Of a stretch of 16,447 nucleotides of DNA, positions 7,810 to 14,644 are shown piece after piece; the first letter of the stretch is position 1; each line of letters begins with the position of its first letter. This DNA is from Calditrichota bacterium (GTDB lineage: Bacteria > Zhuqueibacterota > Zhuqueibacteria > Residuimicrobiales > Krinioviventaceae). Below the pieces are notes generated by a model that ran no database searches, was not told the DNA's origin, and worked only from the letters and a program-made list of their open reading frames with translations. The position numbers were made by a program, and so were the translations under genes. The stretch is from assembly GCA_003818595.1 (NCBI GenBank), contig RPQV01000020.1, positions 1 through 16,447 on the forward strand, written 5' to 3'.

Positions 7810-8361
7810 ATGTTGAAAATCAAAGCGACAATTATCGATCAAGCCGGATTAGAGCGCACATTGACCCGCTTGGCTCATGAGATCATTGAAAGAAACGGAG
7901 GGGCAGTTGGAATCGCCTTGATTGGTGTGCGAACACGTGGTGCCACTTTGGCCGAACGACTGGTCAAAAAAATTGAGACAATTGAAAATCATAAAGTGCC
8001 GCTCGGCATATTGGATATTACACTTTATCGCGATGACTTTCGCAAACGTCTGAAACAACCCTGTGTCCAAGTTACGGACATCCCCTTTCAGCTCGATGAA
8101 AAAAATGTCGTTTTGGTCGACGACGTGCTTTACACCGGCCGAACTTCTCGAGCAGCTCTTGACGCTCTGATGGATTTGGGGCGGCCTGCCAGTATTCAAC
8201 TGGCCGTGCTCATCGACCGTGGACATCGTGAATTGCCGATACATCCGGATTATGTAGGGAAATCGGTAACAACTTCATTGGGTGAAGAAATTCAAGTTCG
8301 ATTGATGGAAAATGATGGCGAAGACTGTGTACTGCTTGTACAATCTCCAGAGGAGGCCTGA
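7810..8361 (+). CDS. pyrR: Bifunctional pyr operon regulator / uracil phosphoribosyltransferase
   Basis: PyrR is a type I phosphoribosyltransferase. In Gram-positive bacteria it binds pyr mRNA in response to UMP/UTP and PRPP, and it has some UPRTase activity. The 183-aa product matches the usual length of about 180. Visible motifs are LTRLAHEIIERNGG (residues 18-31), GVRTRGATLAERL (39-51), the PRPP loop NVVLVDDVLYTGRT (99-112) and LIDRGHRELPIHPDYVGK (134-151). The ATG at 7810 matches the normal N-terminus; the frame upstream to 7750 overlaps the promoter. AAGGA lies about 10 nt upstream. pyrB follows 3 nt after the stop, with its Shine-Dalgarno inside pyrR, so the genes form one operon. I found no obvious PyrR-binding leader, so the mode of regulation, if any, is unclear. 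Confidence 0.96.
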   Translation: MLKIKATIIDQAGLERTLTRLAHEIIERNGGAVGIALIGVRTRGATLAERLVKKIETIENHKVPLGILDITLYRDDFRKRLKQPCVQVTDIPFQLDEKNVVLVDDVLYTGRTSRAALDALMDLGRPASIQLAVLIDRGHRELPIHPDYVGKSVTTSLGEEIQVRLMENDGEDCVLLVQSPEEA

Positions 8362-8364
8362 TCT

Positions 8365-9300
8365 ATGGCGCTGTCCAACCGCCATTTGCTTGGCTTAGAT
8401 GGGGTGCCTGCAGAGGATATCTCCAAAATCCTTGATACGGCGGAAAGCTTGAAAACAATTCTAAGCCGACCTATCCCCAAAGTGCCGACGTTAAGAGGAA
8501 TAACCGTTGTAAATCTTTTTTTTGAAAATTCCACCCGAACACGAATTTCATTTGAATTGGCTGAGAAACGTCTCTCTGCGGACACGGTGAATTTCACCTC
8601 TTCGGGGAGCTCGGTCAAAAAGGGCGAAACTCTAAAAGACACCGTACGCAACATAGAAGCGATGAAAATTGATATGGTTGTGATCCGTCACGCCTCTGCA
8701 GGAACTCCCTATTTTTTAACCAAGTGCATTAACTCGGTCATCATCAATGCCGGCGATGGCAGACACGAACATCCTACACAGGCGCTTTTGGACATGATGA
8801 CACTGAGAGAAAAATGGGGAACACTGAAGGGGAAAAAAGTGGCGATCATCGGAGATATTCGCCATAGTCGTGTGGCAGGATCGAATATGCGCGGCTTGGT
8901 GACAATGGGCGCCGAGGTCTTAGTATGCGGCCCGCGAACTTTGATTCCGCCGGGCATTGAAGAGATGGGAGTTCATGTCACCTACAATCTTGATGAGGCA
9001 TTGGCATGGGCGGACGCGCTGAATGTGCTGCGCATACAGTTGGAGAGACAGGAAAAAGGGCTATTCCCATCGATTCGAGAATATCATGCCGAATATGGCA
9101 TCACCCGCGAACGGCTGAAGCGATTCGATAAAGAGATAGTCATCATGCACCCCGGCCCTATCAATCGGGGTGTGGAAATTGACAGCGATGTTGCTGATTC
9201 AGACGCATCCATTATTCTTGAACAGGTTACAAATGGTGTGGCTGTACGCATGGCCGTATTGGTGCTGTTGAGCGGAATTGACGCTGCACATGAATCGTGA
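8365..9300 (+). CDS. pyrB: Aspartate carbamoyltransferase catalytic subunit
   Basis: PyrB condenses carbamoyl phosphate with L-aspartate to N-carbamoyl-aspartate, the committed step of pyrimidine synthesis. The 311-aa chain shows the carbamoyl-phosphate site FENSTRTRISFE (residues 53-64), the 80s loop SSVKKGETL (82-90), HPTQALLDM (136-144), IGDIRHSRVAGSN (162-174) and the late MHPGPINRGVEI (261-272). Every key block is present and the length is normal. The ATG has AGGAGG 8 nt upstream within the end of pyrR. No regulatory chain gene (pyrI) is beside it, so the enzyme is probably the unregulated trimer or the PyrB-PyrC assembly known from some bacteria. pyrC begins 10 nt downstream. Confidence 0.98.
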   Translation: MALSNRHLLGLDGVPAEDISKILDTAESLKTILSRPIPKVPTLRGITVVNLFFENSTRTRISFELAEKRLSADTVNFTSSGSSVKKGETLKDTVRNIEAMKIDMVVIRHASAGTPYFLTKCINSVIINAGDGRHEHPTQALLDMMTLREKWGTLKGKKVAIIGDIRHSRVAGSNMRGLVTMGAEVLVCGPRTLIPPGIEEMGVHVTYNLDEALAWADALNVLRIQLERQEKGLFPSIREYHAEYGITRERLKRFDKEIVIMHPGPINRGVEIDSDVADSDASIILEQVTNGVAVRMAVLVLLSGIDAAHES

Positions 9301-9310
9301 GGAAAGTATC

Positions 9311-10609
9311 ATGAATTTTGCCAAGACAGACAATCTCTTACTCGCGGGCGGTGAAATCATTGATATCAAATCGGGCAAACACGAAAAGGTTGATATCGTC
9401 ATTCAAAACGGTAAAATCGATAAAATCGGCGCCATAGAAAAAAAAGGTTTCAATGGACAGATCATTGATGCCAGTGGCTGTATCATCACGCCCGGTCTGA
9501 TGGATATGCATGTTCACCTGCGCGAGCCGGGTCGCGAAGACAAGGAAACCATCGATAGCGGATGCGCTGCGGCAACGGCCGGTGGATTTACGGCAGTCGC
9601 GTGTATGCCCAACACCACACCCGTCTGTGATACGCAGGAAGTCGTACGATTCATCAAAAAAAAGGCGGAAAAATTGCTGGTCGATGTTTTTCCTGTCGCT
9701 GCGATCACCAAAGGGCGACAAGGCAAAGAAATCACCGAAATGGCTGAACTGATTCGAGAAGGTGCAGTGGCATTTTCCGATGACGGCAGTCCTGTCGCCG
9801 ACACGGCGGTCATGCGTAATGCAATGGACTATGTGAAAATGTTTGATGTGCCGATCATCGACCATTGTGAGGATCCGTTTTTAGCCCAAGGCGGCCACAT
9901 GAACGAAGGCGTTATGTCGACCAAATTAGGCATGCAGGGAATTCCCAATGCCGCTGAATCGTTGCAGATTGAACGGGATATTCAACTTTCGCGGCTCACG
10001 GGAGCAAGAGTACACATTGCTCATTTATCAGTCAGAGAAGGCGTGGAATTGATACGGAGGGCCAAAGACGAGGGTCTTCCGATCACGGCTGAAGTTGCTC
10101 CTCATCACCTGATGTTCAGCGATCAGGATTTGGTTAATTATGATACCCATCTAAAGATGAATCCACCTTTGCGCACGCCGGAGGATATTGCGGCGCTCGA
10201 AAAGGGGATCAAAGAAGGGGTGATCGATGTCTTCGCTTCCGATCATGCACCGCACACCATTGAAGAAAAAGATGTCGAATTTGACGCAGCACCGTTCGGT
10301 ATCTTGGGTCTTGAAACTATGTTGGCCATCATTTTAAAGCAAATCGTGAACAGAAATATTATCAGCCTTCATCAGGCATTGGAAAAGCTGACAATCGCAC
10401 CCCGCCGCATACTGAACCTTCCTTTGCCGGAGGTGAAAGAGGGATATGAGGCAAATTTGACGCTCATCAATCTGAATGAAATGTGGACATATGATGTGAG
10501 CAACTCACGTTCAAAATCACGCAATGCTCCATACAACGGCATGACCTTCCAAGGCAAAGCGGTGGGTGTCTTCAATCGCGGTTTATTTGAATCTAATTTT
10601 TCACAATAG
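9311..10609 (+). CDS. pyrC: Dihydroorotase, class I
   Basis: PyrC cyclises N-carbamoyl-aspartate to dihydroorotate using zinc. The 432-aa length and motifs fit the class I (Aquifex/Bacillus-like) enzymes. These are DMHVHLREPG (residues 65-74, metal ligands His67 and His69), the bridging Asp in FSDDGSP (155-161, in place of the carboxylated lysine of class II enzymes), DHCED (184-188), VHIAHLS (234-240) and FASDHAPHT (308-316). The complete metal and substrate set suggests an active enzyme, not the inactive pseudo-DHOase partner found in some pyrB operons. The ATG at 9311 is chosen because GAGG overlaps the pyrB stop 8 nt upstream; the frame to 9278 lies inside pyrB. It is the last gene of the pyr operon seen here. 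Confidence 0.97.
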   Translation: MNFAKTDNLLLAGGEIIDIKSGKHEKVDIVIQNGKIDKIGAIEKKGFNGQIIDASGCIITPGLMDMHVHLREPGREDKETIDSGCAAATAGGFTAVACMPNTTPVCDTQEVVRFIKKKAEKLLVDVFPVAAITKGRQGKEITEMAELIREGAVAFSDDGSPVADTAVMRNAMDYVKMFDVPIIDHCEDPFLAQGGHMNEGVMSTKLGMQGIPNAAESLQIERDIQLSRLTGARVHIAHLSVREGVELIRRAKDEGLPITAEVAPHHLMFSDQDLVNYDTHLKMNPPLRTPEDIAALEKGIKEGVIDVFASDHAPHTIEEKDVEFDAAPFGILGLETMLAIILKQIVNRNIISLHQALEKLTIAPRRILNLPLPEVKEGYEANLTLINLNEMWTYDVSNSRSKSRNAPYNGMTFQGKAVGVFNRGLFESNFSQ

Positions 10610-10696
10610 GAAAATACGCTTTGGGGTAACGCCATTCTGATCTGCCAGTATGATCTAATGAGCGATCAAAGTCAGTTTCATTTTTACAGAAAAATC

Positions 10697-10725
10697 TTGC
10701 TTTTTTTCAACAATTTTAATAAATT
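10697..10725 (+). promoter_or_regulatory. Promoter of the rplM-rpsI operon
   Basis: TTGCTT (10697-10702) and TAAATT (10720-10725) are 17 nt apart in an AT-rich stretch of the 156-nt gap after pyrC. Transcription would start near 10732, giving a leader of about 34 nt. A second possible -10, TATAAA at 10739-10744, has no matching -35. No T-tailed terminator for pyrC was seen in the gap. Confidence 0.45.
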
Positions 10726-10765
10726 CCTTGTCTTTGTCTATAAACCACAATAAAGGAGACGTACC

Positions 10766-11194
10766 TTGAAAACTTATTCGCCAAAACCACAGGATATTCA
10801 ACGCAAATGGTTTGTGGTTGATGCGGAGGGACTTGTTTTAGGTCGTCTGGCCAGCAAGATTGCTCAAATAGCGCGCGGAAAACACAAACCCATTTGGGCT
10901 CCGCATGCAGATGTGGGTGATTTCGTCATTGTTGTAAATGCCGACAAAGTCCGCCTTACCGGACGCAAAAGCGAACAAAAGGTTTATATTCGCCACACCA
11001 ATCACCCCGGCGGTCTGAGAGTGACGCCGATTAAAAGCGTGATGGCGACGAAACCCGAATTCGTGTTGCGGGAGGCGGTTCGCGGCATGTTGCCCAGCAA
11101 TCGCCTGGGACGCCAGATACTGAAACATGTTAAAATCTACGCTTCACCGAACCATCCGCATGAAGCACAACAACCTGAGACATTGAACTTGTAG
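10766..11194 (+). CDS. rplM: Large-subunit ribosomal protein uL13
   Basis: L13 is an early assembly protein of the 50S subunit. The 142-aa product follows the family from end to end: KTYSPKPQDIQRKWFVVDAE at the N-terminus, VLGRLASKIAQIARGKHKP, DFVIVVNADKV, then NRLGRQILKHVKIY and NHPHEAQQPETL near the C-terminus. The start is a TTG at 10766. It is supported by the strong AAGGAG at 10753-10758 with 7-nt spacing, and no ATG or GTG would give the normal N-terminus. A rare start codon in a gene needing high expression is notable. rpsI follows after 26 nt, the pair order conserved across bacteria. Confidence 0.98.
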   Translation: MKTYSPKPQDIQRKWFVVDAEGLVLGRLASKIAQIARGKHKPIWAPHADVGDFVIVVNADKVRLTGRKSEQKVYIRHTNHPGGLRVTPIKSVMATKPEFVLREAVRGMLPSNRLGRQILKHVKIYASPNHPHEAQQPETLNL

Positions 11195-11220
11195 TTCTGT
11201 CTGTGAATTAGGGAGAAACG

Positions 11221-11613
11221 ATGAAAGGAACTTATTATTATGCCACCGGGCGTCGGAAAAACGCCGTTGCACGCGTTTTTGTCAAGCCCGGGACCGGCAA
11301 GTTTACCGTCAATGATCGTGATTTGCCCGAATATGTCAAACGAGATACCCTAAAGATGATCGTCGAGCAACCCTTGGTGGCGACGGAAATGCTGGGTAAA
11401 CTTGACATTAAGGCTTACGCCAAAGGTGGCGGACTCACCGGGCAATCCGGCGCGATTCTTTTGGGTATCGCCCGGGCATTGGTAAAGAGCAATGAGGAAT
11501 TGAAACCGATACTGCGCCACGGCGGCTTTCTCACCCGCGATCCCAGAATGGTCGAGCGGAAGAAATATGGTCGTCCAGGTGCGCGTAAACGCTTCCAGTT
11601 CTCAAAACGCTGA
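11221..11613 (+). CDS. rpsI: Small-subunit ribosomal protein uS9
   Basis: S9 lies in the head of the 30S subunit, and its basic C-terminal tail reaches the P-site tRNA. The 130-aa product shows the N-terminal YYATGRRKNAVARVFVKPG, the central GGGLTGQSGAILLGIARAL and the invariant end KKYGRPGARKRFQFSKR, including the final Lys-Arg that contacts tRNA. GGGAG lies just upstream of the ATG. It is co-transcribed with rplM. A 6-bp inverted repeat spans the TGA stop codon, and a 105-nt gap separates it from rpsB. Confidence 0.98.
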   Translation: MKGTYYYATGRRKNAVARVFVKPGTGKFTVNDRDLPEYVKRDTLKMIVEQPLVATEMLGKLDIKAYAKGGGLTGQSGAILLGIARALVKSNEELKPILRHGGFLTRDPRMVERKKYGRPGARKRFQFSKR

Positions 11614-11626
11614 TTTTTTTTCAGCG
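11608..11626 (+). repeat. Inverted repeat over the rpsI stop codon
   Basis: CGCTGA (11608-11613) and TCAGCG (11621-11626) form a perfect 6-bp stem, with seven Ts as the loop and the TGA stop in the left arm. The Ts are in the loop rather than after the stem, so this does not look like an intrinsic terminator of the usual kind. Confidence 0.45.
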
Positions 11627-11633
11627 AATCACA

Positions 11634-11701
11634 CATTCTTCGTTGGTTTAAGGGGTGCCTTTGCGGGACATATCTTCATCGAAGAATGGCGGTTTAACCC
11701 C
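11634..11701 (+). promoter_or_regulatory. Candidate structured leader of rpsB, possible pseudoknot
   Basis: CATTCTTCG (11634-11642) and CGAAGAATG (11680-11688) are a perfect 9-bp inverted repeat enclosing 37 nt. Inside the loop lies GGGGT (11652-11656), which can pair with ACCCC (11697-11701) just beyond the stem. This gives an H-type pseudoknot arrangement that ends 5 nt before the rpsB Shine-Dalgarno GAGG (11707-11710). In E. coli, rpsB-tsf is under autogenous control by S2 acting at the 5' leader. A similar role here is inference. Confidence 0.4.
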
Positions 11702-11718
11702 AACATGAGGATAATAAC

Positions 11719-12483
11719 ATGGCAGAAGTTAGAATTCAGGATTTACTGCTCGCCGGATGCCATTTTGGTCATTTGACTCGAAGATGGAATCCGAAGATGA
11801 AGCCGTACATCTTTATGGAACGAAATGGGATTCATATCATTGATCTCAAGAAAACCCTCGGATTTTTGAATAAAGCATGCGAAGCCATTGAGCAAGTCGT
11901 GCGCCAAGGCGGCGACGTTCTGCTGGTCGGCACAAAAAAGCAGGCCAGAGACATCATTCGGGTTGAAGCCGAACGATGCGGCATGCCGTATGTAACCGAA
12001 CGGTGGCTGGGTGGCACCTTGACCAACTTTGTCACCATTAAAAAGAGTGTCAAACGCCTCAAGAATTTAGAAAAAAAGGCCTCTGACGGAACCTATGATA
12101 AACTGTCCAAAAAAGAAATTCTCACCATTGAACGTGAGAAAGAGAAATTAAATCAAATACTCGGTGGAATTCGGGAAATGAACCGTTTACCTGAAGCCAT
12201 ATTCCTGGTGGACGCCAAAAAGGAAACGATCGCCGTCCGCGAAGCACAACGGCTGGGTATTCCAATTTTTGCCATATTGGACACCAACTCAGATCCGGAT
12301 CCAATAGATTATATCGTCCCCTGCAACGATGATGCATTCAAGGCCATTAATTTGGTCACTCATGCACTGGTTGATGCGGTTCTGGCAGGGAAAGAAGGCC
12401 AAATGGAACGTAAAATCGCGGAAGAGGGCGAAGAGGAAAAAGAAAACTTTCGTTTTGGCGTTGTAGATGAGGAAGAAGAATAG
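11719..12483 (+). CDS. rpsB: Small-subunit ribosomal protein uS2
   Basis: S2 binds the 30S body-head junction late in assembly and helps place S1 in many bacteria. The 254-aa product has the expected blocks: LLLAGCHFGHLTRRWNPKM near the N-terminus, NGIHIIDLKKT, VLLVGTKKQARDII, ERWLGGTLTNF, LPEAIFLVDAKKE and the C-terminal IPIFAILDTNSDPDPIDY with IPCNDDAF-like VPCNDDAFKAI. A strongly acidic tail (EEGEEEKE and a final EEEE) closes the protein, as in many S2 proteins. GAGG lies 8 nt upstream of the ATG. tsf follows after 54 nt, forming the classic rpsB-tsf pair. Confidence 0.98.
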   Translation: MAEVRIQDLLLAGCHFGHLTRRWNPKMKPYIFMERNGIHIIDLKKTLGFLNKACEAIEQVVRQGGDVLLVGTKKQARDIIRVEAERCGMPYVTERWLGGTLTNFVTIKKSVKRLKNLEKKASDGTYDKLSKKEILTIEREKEKLNQILGGIREMNRLPEAIFLVDAKKETIAVREAQRLGIPIFAILDTNSDPDPIDYIVPCNDDAFKAINLVTHALVDAVLAGKEGQMERKIAEEGEEEKENFRFGVVDEEEE

Positions 12484-12537
12484 AATCGTTATTGCGATTA
12501 TGCGATAAAAATTGTTCAATTTAGGAGAACTCAAGTG

Positions 12538-13131
12538 ATGAGTATTACGGCCGCTGACGTACAGAAATTGCGTGAAATTACCGGCGCCGGTATGATGGAT
12601 TGCAAAAAAGCGTTGACCGAATCAGGCGGCGATTTTAATAAAGCAATTGATTATCTGCGGACAAAAGGTTTGCAGCAGGTTGATAAAAAGGCCGGTCGCA
12701 CGACAGAGCAGGGCATTATCCAAGCCTATATTCATCCCGGCAGCCGATTGGGTGTATTGGTGGAAATTAATTGTGAAACCGACTTTGTCGCGCGAACTGA
12801 TGCTTTTCTCAATTTTGCCAAAGATGTGGCCATGCAGATCGCTGCTGCCAAGCCGATTACTGTAAAACGGGAAGATGTATCGCAGGCTACAATCGAACAC
12901 GAATTGGATATCTATCGTGCCCAAGCCCGCGAACAAGGTAAACCCGAAAATGTTATCGAACGTATGATCACCGGCAAATTGGAAAAATTTTACCAGGAAA
13001 ATTGTCTTTTGGAACAGGCGTTTGTCAAAGATTCCGACAAAACTATCCGCGACTATCTGACAGAAACCATTTCCAAACTGGGTGAAAACATCATTATAAA
13101 ACGTTTTGTCCGATATCAATTGGGCGAATAA
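12538..13131 (+). CDS. tsf: Elongation factor Ts
   Basis: EF-Ts is the nucleotide exchange factor of EF-Tu. The N-terminal UBA-like domain is clear (ITAADVQKLREITGAGMMDC then KKAL), as is the EF-Tu contact motif TDFVAR (residues 81-86). The 197-aa length is that of the short form known from Thermus (about 196 aa) rather than the ~280 aa of E. coli, so one core subdomain is lacking. AGGAG at 12523-12527 could serve either the GTG at 12535 (7-nt spacing) or the ATG at 12538 (10 nt). I give the ATG because it yields the normal N-terminus, but the difference is one residue. A strong terminator follows 9 nt after the stop. Confidence 0.97.
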   Translation: MSITAADVQKLREITGAGMMDCKKALTESGGDFNKAIDYLRTKGLQQVDKKAGRTTEQGIIQAYIHPGSRLGVLVEINCETDFVARTDAFLNFAKDVAMQIAAAKPITVKREDVSQATIEHELDIYRAQAREQGKPENVIERMITGKLEKFYQENCLLEQAFVKDSDKTIRDYLTETISKLGENIIIKRFVRYQLGE

Positions 13132-13140
13132 TGACCAGAG

Positions 13141-13171
13141 AAGAGCAAAGTGAAAACTTTGCTCTTTTTTT
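13141..13171 (+). terminator. Intrinsic terminator after tsf
   Basis: AAGAGCAAAG (13141-13150) and CTTTGCTCTT (13157-13166) form a perfect 10-bp stem with a 6-nt loop TGAAAA, followed at once by a run of Ts to 13171. This is a textbook Rho-independent terminator and ends the rpsB-tsf unit. pyrH starts only 26 nt later, so pyrH-frr must rely on read-through or on a promoter lying within or before the terminator. Confidence 0.88.
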
Positions 13172-13196
13172 ATACAGAGCCGAAAATGGGAGTAAA

Positions 13197-13925
13197 ATGC
13201 AGGACGAAAAGCCTGTTTATCGACGCGTTTTGATCAAGCTCAGCGGCGAAGCGTTGATGGGGGACGAGAGAAAACTTGGTATTGATCCCACGACGGTGGA
13301 TCAAATCTCTCAGGAAATCAGTGAGATCGTGCATCTGGGTGTTCAGGTGGCCATCGTCATTGGCGGAGGCAATATATTTCGTGGATTGTCCGCCAGCGCG
13401 CGCGGTATGGATCGAGTCACCGCCGATTATATGGGAATGCTGGCAACCGTCATAAATGCATTGGCACTACAGGATTACCTGGAACGATATGATCTGCAGA
13501 CGCGCGTCATGACAGCCATTAAAATGGAGGAATTGGCGGAACCTTTCATTCGTCGTCGGGCAGTTCGTCATCTCGAAAATGGACGCGTGGTAATCTTCGG
13601 CGCAGGCACGGGGAATCCCTATTTTACCACAGATACTGCCGCGACTCTGCGCGCTGTCGAAATTGAGGCAGACGCCATATTCAAAGCCACCAAGGTCGAC
13701 GGTGTATATGATCGCGATCCAGTGGAACATCCCGATGCCGTCAAATTTACTCACCTAACTTATATGGATGTGGTTCGTCGGCAGCTGAAGGTCATGGACA
13801 CAACTGCCGTAACCTTGTGTATGGAAAACAAACTGCCCATCGTGGTCTTTAAGCTAAAGGTAAAAGGAAACCTTAAAAAGGTCATTCTTGGTGAAAAGAT
13901 TGGTACAACTGTAGGTAGCGACTAA
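13197..13925 (+). CDS. pyrH: UMP kinase
   Basis: PyrH phosphorylates UMP to UDP. It belongs to the amino-acid kinase fold and is usually a hexamer regulated by GTP and UTP. The 242-aa product shows RRVLIKLSGEALMG (residues 9-22), IVIGGGNIFRG (53-63), DYMGMLATVINALALQ (77-92), GAGTGNPYFTTDTAA (135-149) and KVDGVYDRDP (166-175). The ATG at 13197 with GGGAG just upstream gives the standard N-terminus. The longer frame from 13131 would run through the tsf terminator and is not credible. frr begins 1 nt after the stop, so the two are coupled. It links functionally to the pyrR-pyrB-pyrC operon upstream, though its place here is the usual rpsB-tsf-pyrH-frr order. Confidence 0.98.
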   Translation: MQDEKPVYRRVLIKLSGEALMGDERKLGIDPTTVDQISQEISEIVHLGVQVAIVIGGGNIFRGLSASARGMDRVTADYMGMLATVINALALQDYLERYDLQTRVMTAIKMEELAEPFIRRRAVRHLENGRVVIFGAGTGNPYFTTDTAATLRAVEIEADAIFKATKVDGVYDRDPVEHPDAVKFTHLTYMDVVRRQLKVMDTTAVTLCMENKLPIVVFKLKVKGNLKKVILGEKIGTTVGSD

Positions 13926-13926
13926 G

Positions 13927-14487
13927 ATGATAGAAAACATTAAAAAAGATGCCAAAGAGCGCATGGAAAAAGCGGTGGAAACCGTGAGAAACGACTTTGC
14001 CAAACTACGAACGGGCAAAGCCACGCCGGCATTGTTGGACAGCATCCGAGTTGATTATTATGGAAGTCCCATGCCGATCAAGCAGATTGCCAATGTCAGC
14101 GCCCCTGAACCGCGATTACTCGTCGTTCAGCCTTGGGAACGCAATATGGTGGCTGAAATCGAACGCGCCATCATCAAATCAGATTTGGGTCTGAATCCTG
14201 CGAATGACGGCATCGTCATTCGTATCCCCATTCCCCAATTGAGCGAGGAAAGACGCCGTGATCTGGTGAAAATCGCCCGCAAAGGCGGCGAAGAGGGTAA
14301 AATCGCCATTCGCAACGTTCGCAGAGACGCCAACGAAAGATTAAAGAAAGACGAAAAAGCCGGAGACCTTTCAGAGGATGAGTGCCGGGACGGTCAAGAT
14401 GACATCCAAAAACTCACCGACGATTATATCAAAAAAATCGATGAAATTCTCCAGCTGAAAGAGAAAGAGATTATGGGCCAATCATAA
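13927..14487 (+). CDS. frr: Ribosome recycling factor
   Basis: RRF works with EF-G to split post-termination ribosomes. The 186-aa length is typical. Conserved features include FAKLRTGKATPALLDSIRVD (residues 24-43), YYGSPMPIKQIANVS (44-58), the hinge region around LVVQPWERN, RIPIPQLSEERR (99-110) and the C-terminal helix DDYIKKIDEILQLKEKEIM. The ATG begins 1 nt after the pyrH stop, and only a weak Shine-Dalgarno-like sequence precedes it, so translation is probably coupled to pyrH. A long perfect inverted repeat covers the stop codon. In many bacteria uppS and cdsA come next; they are not here. Confidence 0.98.
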   Translation: MIENIKKDAKERMEKAVETVRNDFAKLRTGKATPALLDSIRVDYYGSPMPIKQIANVSAPEPRLLVVQPWERNMVAEIERAIIKSDLGLNPANDGIVIRIPIPQLSEERRRDLVKIARKGGEEGKIAIRNVRRDANERLKKDEKAGDLSEDECRDGQDDIQKLTDDYIKKIDEILQLKEKEIMGQS

Positions 14488-14505
14488 AGCAGATGCTTTA
14501 TGATT
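14480..14505 (+). repeat. 12-bp perfect inverted repeat over the frr stop codon
   Basis: AATCATAAAGCA (14480-14491) and TGCTTTATGATT (14494-14505) are exact reverse complements with GA between; as RNA, 11 bp would close an AGAT tetraloop. The TAA stop lies in the left arm. No T-run follows, so it may be a T-less 3' end or processing hairpin, or a dimeric operator. The gap 14506-14644 has two further weak repeats (TTTCAGC/GCTGAAA at 14524/14557 and AAATGC/GCATTT at 14562/14578) and no gene that I can support. Confidence 0.6.
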
Positions 14506-14644
14506 CGCATCGGCAGGAAATAATTTCAGCATTCGAGCTCTCAGTAAATCAATGCCGCTGAAAATGCAGGGTGCCTCGCATTTCACGTTCAGTAAAAACA
14601 TGTCCGTTCATCCCCCCACACAAGCCGGATGGTGAGCCACCCTC

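Noticed and set aside
9338..9865. Long open frame (175 codons) on the minus strand inside pyrC
   Set aside because: It is antisense to an intact dihydroorotase with all motifs, has no recognisable domain, and its composition is that of a shadow frame.
11614..11621. T-run after rpsI as an intrinsic terminator
   Set aside because: The Ts form the loop of the CGCTGA/TCAGCG repeat rather than following a stem, so the terminator geometry is wrong.
14562..14583. AAATGC / GCATTT repeat and neighbouring repeats in the frr-methyltransferase gap as a structured RNA gene
   Set aside because: The stems are short with uneven loops and there is no sign of a known RNA family. Comparative data would be needed to claim more.
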